A stretch of DNA of 64,000 bases from Reinekea sp. G2M2-21 (lineage in GTDB: Bacteria > Pseudomonadota > Gammaproteobacteria > Pseudomonadales > Natronospirillaceae), in contig NZ_JADPQG010000002.1 of NCBI RefSeq assembly GCF_015687175.1, positions 682,001 through 746,000 of the forward strand, written 5' to 3'. The translations under genes and the position numbers were made by a program. The notes below the pieces were generated by a model, which searched no databases, had not been told where the DNA came from, and saw nothing but the letters and a program-made list of their open reading frames with translations. This document shows positions 9,654-17,372 of this stretch, piece after piece (within the stretch, counting starts at the first letter, position 1; every line of letters begins with the position of its first letter).

Positions 9654-9677
9654 CCCGTCCGGTCCAAACCGGGCGGG
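9654..9677 (-). other. intra-operon RNA hairpin between permease and GH1 genes
   Basis: A 10-bp stem (CCCGTCCGGT/ACCGGGCGGG with one G-T pair, 4-base loop) sits in the 90-base gap. No T-run follows, so it is more likely an mRNA-stabilising or processing stem than a terminator. Confidence 0.6.
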
Positions 9678-9702
9678 ACAATGTCGACGCAAGACGCGAG
9701 GG

Positions 9703-10557
9703 TTACTTCACCGCACCGGCGGTTAAGCCCGCGATCATCTGTTTGCTGGCGGTTAAATACAGCGCGACCAGCGGTAAAATAGAAATGGTCGTGCCGAGCA
9801 TGACTGCGCCCCAAGGTGTATTCGGCACGCCCTGCACACCGCGCAACATTTGCGTGATAACCATTTTGTCTGGGCTGTTTAACACCACCAGCGGTTGCAG
9901 GAAGTTATTCCATAGGAAGACAAATTGCACGATGGCCAGTGTGGCCAGACCTGGCCGCAGCAGCGGTAACACAACACTCCAGTAGGTTCGCAATTCGCTC
10001 GCACCGTCGAGCTTAGACGCTTCCAGCAAATCTTTCGGGACTGACGCCACCACGTATTGGCGAATCAGGAAAATACCGAATGGATTGATGGTGAACGGTA
10101 ACCAAACCGCCAGATGGGTGTTCGCCAGTCCGAGCGCAGAAATCACCATGTAATATGGGATCAGCGTCAGTACCGGTGGAATCATCATGGAGCCGACCAT
10201 AATGCCAAAAATAGCGTTCTTGCCTTTGAATTGATAAGTCGCCAGGGCGTAACCTGCCATGCTGCAAAATAACAGAGAAACAGCGGTGCCGATGACGGAA
10301 ATCGAGAAGCTGTTCATCATGCCAGTCCAGAAATCCATGATTTTCAACAGATTGCCGTAGTTCTGAACGATCTTGTCACCGAGGGCAAAATTGATCCCAC
10401 CGCTGAACATCGTGGTGCGGTCGTGCGTTGCCAAAATGGCCGACCAGACGAACGGGAAGACGGTGATGAAAACAAACACGGCCAGGAAAACATTTACCAC
10501 GCCCTTGCCGAGCTTGCGGTATAGATTAACGATAAAAGTCGCTTGATTAAAAGTCAT
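9703..10557 (-). CDS. sugar ABC transporter permease, MalG type
   Basis: This 284-residue permease of the carbohydrate uptake CUT1 family has six predicted membrane helices. The cytoplasmic EAA loop that contacts the ATPase is present (EASKLDGASELRTYWSVVLP, about residues 175-195). It begins one base after the stop of the MalF-type gene. With that partner it forms the membrane channel for sugars delivered by the binding protein encoded at 11752-12960. No ATPase gene is in the operon, so a shared MalK/MsmK-type ATPase encoded elsewhere is inferred. Confidence 0.93.
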   Translation of the reverse strand: MTFNQATFIVNLYRKLGKGVVNVFLAVFVFITVFPFVWSAILATHDRTTMFSGGINFALGDKIVQNYGNLLKIMDFWTGMMNSFSISVIGTAVSLLFCSMAGYALATYQFKGKNAIFGIMVGSMMIPPVLTLIPYYMVISALGLANTHLAVWLPFTINPFGIFLIRQYVVASVPKDLLEASKLDGASELRTYWSVVLPLLRPGLATLAIVQFVFLWNNFLQPLVVLNSPDKMVITQMLRGVQGVPNTPWGAVMLGTTISILPLVALYLTASKQMIAGLTAGAVK

Positions 10558-10558
10558 G

Positions 10559-11557
10559 TTATTCGCCCCCCAGACCTTGGCGGCCGAAGAAATAGAAGTA
10601 AACCGCGGTGAAGATGCCGATCACGACAAAGAGGATCCAGGACACTGCCGCAGCGGCTCCCATATCCAACCATTCCCAGGCGATTTGATAGAGGTAGTTG
10701 GAAATTGTCTTACCGGCGGTTTGTGCAAACTGGCCGCCGACGGTCAACACGAAGGGTTCGTCGAACAAGTTCATGTTACCGATAATGGTTAAGGTGACGC
10801 CGAAGAAAATAAACGGTTTTAGCAATGGTAATGATACATGGCGGAAGCGCTGCCAGGAGTTCGCGCCATCAATTTTTGCAGCTTCGTACAGATCGTGACT
10901 GATCGTGGCTAAACCAGCAGTGTATATGACGGTGTTAAAGCCGACGTATTTCCACCATACGACAAAAGAGACTGAATAGCGGATCAGGCTGTTTTCCTGT
11001 ACCCAACCCAGCGGAAGGACGTCTTTCAACCCGCCGAACAACCAACTGCTCCATCCCGCGTCGGCCAGGTAAGCCAAGACGGCGTTGATAATGCCGCTGT
11101 CTTTTGAATACATTACATAGAAGATCATCGATACGGCGACGGTAGACGTGATGTACGGTAAAAAATACGCAGTAGTCAGCCAATGACGAACTTTAGGGCC
11201 CATCATCACCAGAAAATAGGCCAGTGGCAGGGCGAATAAATGCTGGGGTACACCCGACAGGATGGCCATGACCAGCGTGTTCCACATGGTTTGCCATAAT
11301 TGCGGGTCGGTTAGTGACAGAACATAGTTCTCGAAACCGACATATTCCATGGAGCTCAACCCTTCAACCGGGTTCCACAAATGGAATGACAGATAAATCA
11401 TAAAAAATACGGGAAAGATGCCAAATACGCCGTAGATCAAAATGTACGGTGACAAAAATCCATAGGGTGTGAACTTGGTTAAGAACCGTTCTCTTTTTTG
11501 AGTACCCGTTTCTTCAAGCTGGGTTAAATCATGTGGGGATGCTATATCACTGTTCAT
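10559..11557 (-). CDS. sugar ABC transporter permease, MalF type
   Basis: This 332-residue CUT1 permease has an N-terminal cytoplasmic tail of about 30 residues, then six or more membrane helices. The EAA motif is at about 230 (EAAKIDGANSWQRFRHVSLP). It is second in the operon, 194 bases after the binding protein gene. That gap holds a strong hairpin at 11689-11712. Context (GH1 downstream, GH9 divergent upstream) suggests beta-glucan oligosaccharides, most likely cellobiose and longer cellodextrins, as substrate. Confidence 0.93.
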   Translation of the reverse strand: MNSDIASPHDLTQLEETGTQKRERFLTKFTPYGFLSPYILIYGVFGIFPVFFMIYLSFHLWNPVEGLSSMEYVGFENYVLSLTDPQLWQTMWNTLVMAILSGVPQHLFALPLAYFLVMMGPKVRHWLTTAYFLPYITSTVAVSMIFYVMYSKDSGIINAVLAYLADAGWSSWLFGGLKDVLPLGWVQENSLIRYSVSFVVWWKYVGFNTVIYTAGLATISHDLYEAAKIDGANSWQRFRHVSLPLLKPFIFFGVTLTIIGNMNLFDEPFVLTVGGQFAQTAGKTISNYLYQIAWEWLDMGAAAAVSWILFVVIGIFTAVYFYFFGRQGLGGE

Positions 11558-11688
11558 AACAGTTCTCGCTCACAGGTTTGCGGTTAATTAAAGATAGTGG
11601 GTTATTGCGATCAGTCGACGTCTGCCATGAAAAAGATTGGCCGATTGATTGAGAAGCGTGCTGTATCCGAGAGGATTGTCGTTTCATT

Positions 11689-11712
11689 GCGACACACCCG
11701 GAGGTGTGTCGC
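11689..11712 (-). other. perfect hairpin between binding protein and permease genes
   Basis: Stem GCGACACACC/GGTGTGTCGC, 10 bp without mismatch, 4-base loop, and no T-run on either side. In malEFG-type operons such stems protect the 3' end of the abundant binding-protein message and lower expression of the permeases. The same role is inferred here. Confidence 0.75.
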
Positions 11713-11751
11713 ACAATGCAGAAGTGCTATAGCGGTTCTGCGAACGTTCGA

Positions 11752-12960
11752 TTAACGAACACGACGCTTGATTTGCTTCTCAGCATCTTTCAGCGCTTTC
11801 TCGATAGACACACCATCGTTCAACACTTTATCCAATGCTTGGTTGACCAGGTCTTCTGCGATCAGGTCGCCGTTCATTGGTGTGACAGGCGTAATGTTGT
11901 TCGCGATGTTGGCAAACATTTGACGAGCTTTCTGGCCACGCAGGAACTCAATTGACTCATTAAATGATGGGTCAGAATAGGTGCCTGTGTGTGCGGGGAA
12001 CGCAGCGATGTTTTTGAAGCCAGCCAACTGAATGTCTTCAGAGATCATGTACTGGATCAGGTCCCAGGCAGCGGCAGGGTTTTTCGCTTGCTTAGGAATA
12101 GCCAGGTAAGAACCACCCCAAGTACCGTAGGTACCTGCTGGCAGATTACTCACGCCCCACAGACCGGAAGTATCAGGAGCAATCCAGTTTTTCAGGTGAC
12201 CCAGCAACCAGGCACCAGACATTTGAGTCGCAAACTTGCCTTCACGGAAGCCCGCGTACCAGTCTTCAGTCCACTCACTGATGTTTCCGTCCATGCCGCC
12301 ATCACGTACCGCTTTAGCTAATTCGAAACCACGGACGAAACGTTCAGAGGTGACCAGAGACTTGCCATCGGCGTCGAAGTACAGACCTTCACCTTCTGCA
12401 ACGTTGAACCGGTAGTAAGCATTGGCAATCGCGCTGGCGTTACCGATCAGCAAAATGCCTTTCTTTTTCAGTTCCGCGCCGTATGCAACATAAGTGTCCC
12501 AATCGGTCATCACTTCATCAAGGTCGAAGCCCATGTCTTCCATGTAGTCACGACGGAAGTACATAACGCCTGGACCTAAGTCGACAGGAACTGCATATTG
12601 CTTACCATCGTTACCTTTACCGGCTTCAACCGCGTAGCTTGCGTAGTCGCCAGCCATGCCTTTGTAGAAGTCAGACAGGTCAACGAAACCACCGGCATTC
12701 ACGAAAGAACCGATAAAGCCAACGTCGATTAAAACAACGTCACCGGCACCAGAACCTGTTGCCAGGTTGGTTTTCAGTTTGTTGTGGTGGTCGCCATGGT
12801 TGTTTTTCAGCATTTCAATGTTGTGCTGTGGCAAACCATCTTTGATTGCGTTGATTTGTGTATCGTAGTCCGGGAATCCGTCAATTCGGATATCGGCTGC
12901 AAAGGTCGCAGCTGCCAGAAGTGACAGTGCAGCAACACCCGCTTTCAGTTGGGTTTTCAT
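11752..12960 (-). CDS. periplasmic sugar-binding protein of the CUT1 ABC transporter
   Basis: This 402-residue family 1 solute-binding protein has a signal peptide ending around AATFA-AD (residue 21-22). The body shows the family features, including the IDVGFIGSFVNAGGFVDL region and the FATQMSGAWLLGHLKNW segment in the middle. A GGAG ribosome site lies 9 bases before the start. It is first in the transporter-GH1 operon. A LacI-type operator (13043-13056) lies 83 bases upstream, so induction by imported beta-glucan sugars is likely. Confidence 0.93.
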   Translation of the reverse strand: MKTQLKAGVAALSLLAAATFAADIRIDGFPDYDTQINAIKDGLPQHNIEMLKNNHGDHHNKLKTNLATGSGAGDVVLIDVGFIGSFVNAGGFVDLSDFYKGMAGDYASYAVEAGKGNDGKQYAVPVDLGPGVMYFRRDYMEDMGFDLDEVMTDWDTYVAYGAELKKKGILLIGNASAIANAYYRFNVAEGEGLYFDADGKSLVTSERFVRGFELAKAVRDGGMDGNISEWTEDWYAGFREGKFATQMSGAWLLGHLKNWIAPDTSGLWGVSNLPAGTYGTWGGSYLAIPKQAKNPAAAWDLIQYMISEDIQLAGFKNIAAFPAHTGTYSDPSFNESIEFLRGQKARQMFANIANNITPVTPMNGDLIAEDLVNQALDKVLNDGVSIEKALKDAEKQIKRRVR

Positions 12961-13042
12961 AGAGTTATCTCCGCGTTGTTGTTTTTATTGCTGTTGGTAG
13001 GTGCGCTGAGCACCCGAATTAGGTAACGGCTGTAAATCAGCC

Positions 13043-13056
13043 TGTAACCGATTACA
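13043..13056. promoter_or_regulatory. LacI-family operator, binding protein side
   Basis: The site is TGTAACCGATTACA, one base from the perfect palindrome found upstream of the lacI gene at 32999. It carries the central CG typical of LacI/GalR operators. Flanking CC and GG extend the symmetry to 18 bp. It lies upstream of the minus-strand transporter operon. Confidence 0.85.
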
Positions 13057-13217
13057 GGAAAGATTAAGAATTACCGTGCAAACTGTCAACCGTTAATAAA
13101 AGAAAAAACTGATCTCAGTCATACAGATTGCCCGCAATCCGTTGCAATTCCTTATATATCAAGCAGTTACTCCATTGCTGCTAAATCAATGCACTTTAAG
13201 CATTGACAGCTAAGACC

Positions 13218-13231
13218 TGTAAACGGTTACA
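13218..13231. promoter_or_regulatory. LacI-family operator, GH9 side
   Basis: The site is TGTAAACGGTTACA, one mismatch from the perfect palindrome at 32999, and ends 36 bases before the GH9 start codon, where it would block transcription. Its centre is 175 bp from the sister site at 13043, so each arm of the divergent locus has its own operator. Confidence 0.87.
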
Positions 13232-13267
13232 ATTCAAGCGATAAAACAAAAACAATGGACTCAAACC

Positions 13268-15466
13268 ATGAAAACGCTTCTCGCCTGTTTGTTTTTATGT
13301 GCCTCAGTTGCTGTCGAGCCGTTGCAGTACTCTTTGGAATTCTTTGCTGATCCGGTACCGGGCTGGAGTAAAAACCGACTCGCAGGTCAGGTATTGCCTG
13401 GGAATAGCGGATTTCGAATCTATGACCTGCGACCGCAAGACGCACCGTTTGACGATGCCGAAACCTTCAAGGTGGATACCCCGTTAACTCTGCCGTATGG
13501 CGAAAAAAGAATCGCGTTGGATTTGGCTGTCGGCGATAGCATTAAGCCGCTTTGGGGTAACCGGTTAATGCAGTTTCAGGTTAATGGCCGGGAGCTGGAT
13601 GTTGCCATTTCGGCAGAAGGTGTCGCCAGTTTTGAAAAAGAATTTGGTGACGATGGTAAAGGATTTGTGCCGGCCGTTTCCGGTCATTATGAGTTTGCGT
13701 TGGAAAAAGACTTAACCGATGTGCAGTTCCTATCGTTCATGACGGCCGGTGCCGGTGGCTACGACATGACAGTCAAAAATGTGGTGATCAGTGTGCAACC
13801 TGAAGAAGATTTACGCCCCCAACCGTACCTTCTGCGCTATAACCGGTTGGGTTACCTGAATGATCAGTCGCAGCCGGTGCTACTCGAGTGGCAAGCCGAC
13901 CTGACCACCGATACTTTGCCGTTAACGGTGCGTCAGGCCAGTCATGAGGAAACTCAACTGGACCTGAAACGAGGCGCATTGAACAGCGATTCGGGTATGG
14001 AATTGACTGTGCTGGATCTGAAATTGCTGCAACCGGATTACACGACGTTGATCATTCCGGAGACTGTCAAGCGAACGAAACACACGTCCGCGTTGCTGCG
14101 CATTCGAGATTCGCTGAGCGAATACGAAAAAGCCCGAGATCAGGCCTTAGGCGCATTTCACTGGTTTGACATGCGCACCTATCCCGGTGCGCATGCGCAA
14201 GATCATAGCGCCAGGGTGTTTGGTACCAGCGAACGCAAAGATGTTTACGGTGGTTGGTACGATGCCGGTGACTACGGTCGCTACAGCGTTAACGGTGCCT
14301 GGTCCGTTTATTTGATGTTGCTCTCTTACGTCGCAGATCCTACCGCCTTTGATGTCGCCATTTCTCCACTACAGCGCACCGAACCTGCCCGCAAAGATGT
14401 TCTCGATTTGCTGGTGCCAGAGTTGAACTTTTTGGCGGCCATGCAACGTGACGACGGCGCTGTCTATCACAAAGTTAACCCACGGGACTGGCCCGCACTG
14501 ACCGTGGCACCGGCGGATGACACTGATGAGAAATTCATTATGCCGATTTCGACCACCGCTACCGCCGACGTTGCTGCGGTGATGAACTTGGCGGCGTTCG
14601 TGTTCGGTCAAAGTGAATTGGTGGCAGATAAAAAACTAGCCGCGCATTATCGTTCCGTTGCACAAAAGGCCAGTGCTTTTCTCGACGCGAACCCGCAACG
14701 GATCATGATCGAAGATCGCTACGATGGTCATGAGTATGGCGGCCCTTATACCGATGCCAACGATGACGATGAGCGCTTGCTGGCGCGCGTGTCTCACAGT
14801 TGGCAAGGTAAAAGAGTGTCTCCGGACGACCAGGAACAATTGTTGGCTCTGGCCGCGCAACCGCGTTTTGGCGATGAAACCCCGGATTGGATGAACGTTC
14901 GTTTCCTGGCATTGTTTTCGGCCCTGATGCAACCGTCCGACGACTCCGAATTCTTTGAGCAATTGCTGGCGAGAGTTGAATCGCAGTTTGAGCCACTTCT
15001 TCAAGAACAGGTCCAAAACCCTTATGGGATTCTCTACGCCGGTCCCGGCAACGCGTTTAGTTGGGGCAGCAATGGCATCATCGCAACATTGGGTACGCAA
15101 CTGCTGTGGTTGCATCGATTGACCGGCAATGAGCTTTATTGGCAGGCAGCGTATCGCTCCAGTCATTGGTTTTTCGGGTTGAACCCGCACGGAGTGATTT
15201 TCGCCACCGGTAACAGCCGCTTCCATATTCAGCGGCCACATTTCCGACCACTGGTGTCACAGGCGGCGCCACAACCCTTTGGCCTACTGGCTGGCGGACC
15301 AAATTCTGTTGAATTGAAAGGCGACACCGCAGCAGCGCCTCTGTTCAACAAAGCACCGATGCAGGTGTATATCGATCATCAGGACTCTTGGGCCACCAAC
15401 GAAGTGGCCATCAACTGGCAGTCTGCGTGGGCAAGTTATCTCAGTTTGCTGACACAGCGCCAATAG
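13268..15466 (+). CDS. GH9 endoglucanase/cellodextrinase with CelD N-terminal Ig-like domain
   Basis: This 732-residue family 9 cellulase has a short N-terminal hydrophobic signal (about residues 1-15). A beta-sandwich region follows, including the CelD_N Ig-like domain (about 185-285, from PYLLRYNRLGYL). The catalytic (alpha/alpha)6 barrel runs from about 295. The catalytic base motif is YDAGDYG (D332, D335) and the acid is E712 in TNEVAINW. The usual PHHR near the C-terminus reads PHFRP. GH9 enzymes cleave beta-1,4-glucan by inversion. Location is periplasm or outside the cell. A LacI-type operator sits just upstream, and a family 5 binding protein gene follows 70 bases downstream. Confidence 0.95.
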   Translation: MKTLLACLFLCASVAVEPLQYSLEFFADPVPGWSKNRLAGQVLPGNSGFRIYDLRPQDAPFDDAETFKVDTPLTLPYGEKRIALDLAVGDSIKPLWGNRLMQFQVNGRELDVAISAEGVASFEKEFGDDGKGFVPAVSGHYEFALEKDLTDVQFLSFMTAGAGGYDMTVKNVVISVQPEEDLRPQPYLLRYNRLGYLNDQSQPVLLEWQADLTTDTLPLTVRQASHEETQLDLKRGALNSDSGMELTVLDLKLLQPDYTTLIIPETVKRTKHTSALLRIRDSLSEYEKARDQALGAFHWFDMRTYPGAHAQDHSARVFGTSERKDVYGGWYDAGDYGRYSVNGAWSVYLMLLSYVADPTAFDVAISPLQRTEPARKDVLDLLVPELNFLAAMQRDDGAVYHKVNPRDWPALTVAPADDTDEKFIMPISTTATADVAAVMNLAAFVFGQSELVADKKLAAHYRSVAQKASAFLDANPQRIMIEDRYDGHEYGGPYTDANDDDERLLARVSHSWQGKRVSPDDQEQLLALAAQPRFGDETPDWMNVRFLALFSALMQPSDDSEFFEQLLARVESQFEPLLQEQVQNPYGILYAGPGNAFSWGSNGIIATLGTQLLWLHRLTGNELYWQAAYRSSHWFFGLNPHGVIFATGNSRFHIQRPHFRPLVSQAAPQPFGLLAGGPNSVELKGDTAAAPLFNKAPMQVYIDHQDSWATNEVAINWQSAWASYLSLLTQRQ

Positions 15467-15482
15467 AGGGATTTTCAAACAG

Positions 15483-15500
15483 CCGCTGTTTCGGCAGCGG
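15483..15500 (+). other. small hairpin in the GH9-binding protein gap
   Basis: CCGCTG, six bases, CAGCGG, with no T-run after it. It lies in the 70-base gap of a probable two-gene operon and may adjust relative expression. Confidence 0.4.
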
Positions 15501-15536
15501 TGTGATAACCAATTAAAAAGAAAAGAGACACTTTCT

Positions 15537-17189
15537 ATGTTAAAACAATGCTTGATTACGGCAGGGCTGTTTGCATCCAGTGTATTTGCCAGTACCGATC
15601 TGACCTTGGTGCCCACTCATACCTTCAGTTACGAACGGAATTTCAATCCGTTCGATGCGACGGTTGGCTCGGGATACGCCACAGATTTCATATACGAACC
15701 GCTGTGGATATTCAACGTATGGCACCCTGAAAATGACTATCCGCGTTTAGCGGAATCGGTTGAATTGAGCCGGGATTTTCGCAGTGTAACTTACCAGTTG
15801 CGCAAAGGGGTGAAATGGTCCGATGGCAAAGCTTTCACGGCCAAAGATGTTGTCTTCACCGTTGAGTATGCGAAGGCGCACCCTGAGTATCCGATAAACA
15901 TCGACCTGTACAATACGCAGAAGCAGACAGGTTTGGTGACGGATGTCGTGGCCAACAATGATTACAGCGTGACTTTTTTTCTGGCGCAGCCCAATGCCTT
16001 GGCCCATCAATCCATCGGTCGGTTGTATCCGCTGCCAAAACACATCTTTGACGACATTGCTGACCCACTGAATTACCCGAATAACAACCCGGTCGGTACC
16101 GGCCCTTTTTCAGAGGTCGACGCCTTTACCACGACCTACTTCAAAATTTGCCGAAATCCTTTTTATTACGATGCAGCTAATCTGCACATAGATTGTCTTC
16201 GATTCCCGCATTACTCCGGTAATGAACAATTGTGGGCCGCGGCGCGGCGCGGAAAAATTGACTGGATGGGTGAAGGCATTAACCAACCTGGCGAGCAATA
16301 CACCGATCACCTGGATACAAACAAAGTTTGGTTGGCTCCGGGCGCAAACACTAATCTTCAATTCAATACCACAAAAGCGCCATTCAACGACGTGAAATTC
16401 CGCACAGCTTTGAGTATGGCGATCGACCGACAGCAACTCAGAGATGTCGATACCTTTGGCTTAACCAGCCCAACTTTGTGGCCAGTGGGGACCGGTCCAT
16501 TGTATGCCTCGTGGTACGATGAGCAGGCTCTGCAGCCCTACAAAAAGCTTATGCAATACGATCCACAAGCGACCGAAACAGCGCTTGCCGAAGCTGGGTA
16601 TGTTGACAATGATGGCGACGGTTGGCGCGACCAGCCGAATGGGCAGCCGCTGACGTTTAACGTGTCCGTACCCAGTGGTTGGACCGATTGGTATAACGCG
16701 GTGTTAACCATTGTGGAAAATTTCCGAGCGGTGGGTCTAGATGCGAATGTGGAAGCTATGGATGAAAATAAATGGTTTGGCCGTATCCCAACCGGTGAGT
16801 TTGATGTCTACGTGATGTGGACCAGTCCAGGCATTACGCCCTGGAAGGTGTATAACGACATGTTTTCCCCGAACAACATGGTAAAGGGCCGAGTATTGGA
16901 TCAGGCGATGCATCAGTTTCAGTCGGAGTCCATCCAGCGTTGGCTAGCCGACTTCGCGCTGACCGATGATGTTGCACGTCAACATGCACTCATGACCAGC
17001 ATCCAAAAAACAGTGGCAGACAACATGCCGGTGATCCCGTTGTTTGCCAATCCGATCTGGTATGAATACTCGACGCGGCGGTTTACGGGTTGGGTGACAG
17101 AGGATAATCCGTTTGTCCGCCCCCAGGTGCATAACGGTATTCCGGAACGATTGATCCATCTGTTGAATTTGCGTCCGATTGAACCCTAG
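15537..17189 (+). CDS. family 5 solute-binding protein (oligopeptide/cello-oligosaccharide type)
   Basis: This 550-residue periplasmic binding protein of the SBP_bac_5 family has a signal peptide ending near SVFAS (residue 18). The family core is clear: the signature region VTYQLRKGVKWSDGKAFTAK (about 85-104) and the LSMAIDRQQL segment (about 295-305). Family 5 includes oligopeptide binders but also cellobiose and chitobiose binders. Position behind a GH9 cellulase argues for cello-oligosaccharides. No permease or ATPase genes follow, so it is an orphan that either docks to a transporter encoded elsewhere or acts as a sensor. A spaced repeat of a 5-residue acidic DNDGDGW segment (about 358) looks like a calcium-binding loop. 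Confidence 0.9.
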   Translation: MLKQCLITAGLFASSVFASTDLTLVPTHTFSYERNFNPFDATVGSGYATDFIYEPLWIFNVWHPENDYPRLAESVELSRDFRSVTYQLRKGVKWSDGKAFTAKDVVFTVEYAKAHPEYPINIDLYNTQKQTGLVTDVVANNDYSVTFFLAQPNALAHQSIGRLYPLPKHIFDDIADPLNYPNNNPVGTGPFSEVDAFTTTYFKICRNPFYYDAANLHIDCLRFPHYSGNEQLWAAARRGKIDWMGEGINQPGEQYTDHLDTNKVWLAPGANTNLQFNTTKAPFNDVKFRTALSMAIDRQQLRDVDTFGLTSPTLWPVGTGPLYASWYDEQALQPYKKLMQYDPQATETALAEAGYVDNDGDGWRDQPNGQPLTFNVSVPSGWTDWYNAVLTIVENFRAVGLDANVEAMDENKWFGRIPTGEFDVYVMWTSPGITPWKVYNDMFSPNNMVKGRVLDQAMHQFQSESIQRWLADFALTDDVARQHALMTSIQKTVADNMPVIPLFANPIWYEYSTRRFTGWVTEDNPFVRPQVHNGIPERLIHLLNLRPIEP

Positions 17190-17207
17190 TGGGTCATGCG
17201 GAAAATA

Positions 17208-17233
17208 AGGTGGCGAAATCGCTTCGCCCTCCT
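17208..17233. repeat. inverted repeat between convergent genes
   Basis: AGGTGGCGAA and TTCGCCCTCCT form a hairpin (GGCGAA/TTCGCC core plus flanking pairs) in the 183-base gap between convergent genes. There is no T-run. It could be a REP-like stem or a weak terminator. Nothing else is seen in the gap. Confidence 0.4.
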
Positions 17234-17372
17234 ACCGAAGCATGCGTTGGAAAAGTTTGACAGAGCACCACTATGCCTTCACTTTTCCGCCTTGCCTTCG
17301 GCGCGATCAATATACGCTTTACTTACCTCATTTCACGCATGGACACTAGCCGCAACACGGGCGACCTGCGTG

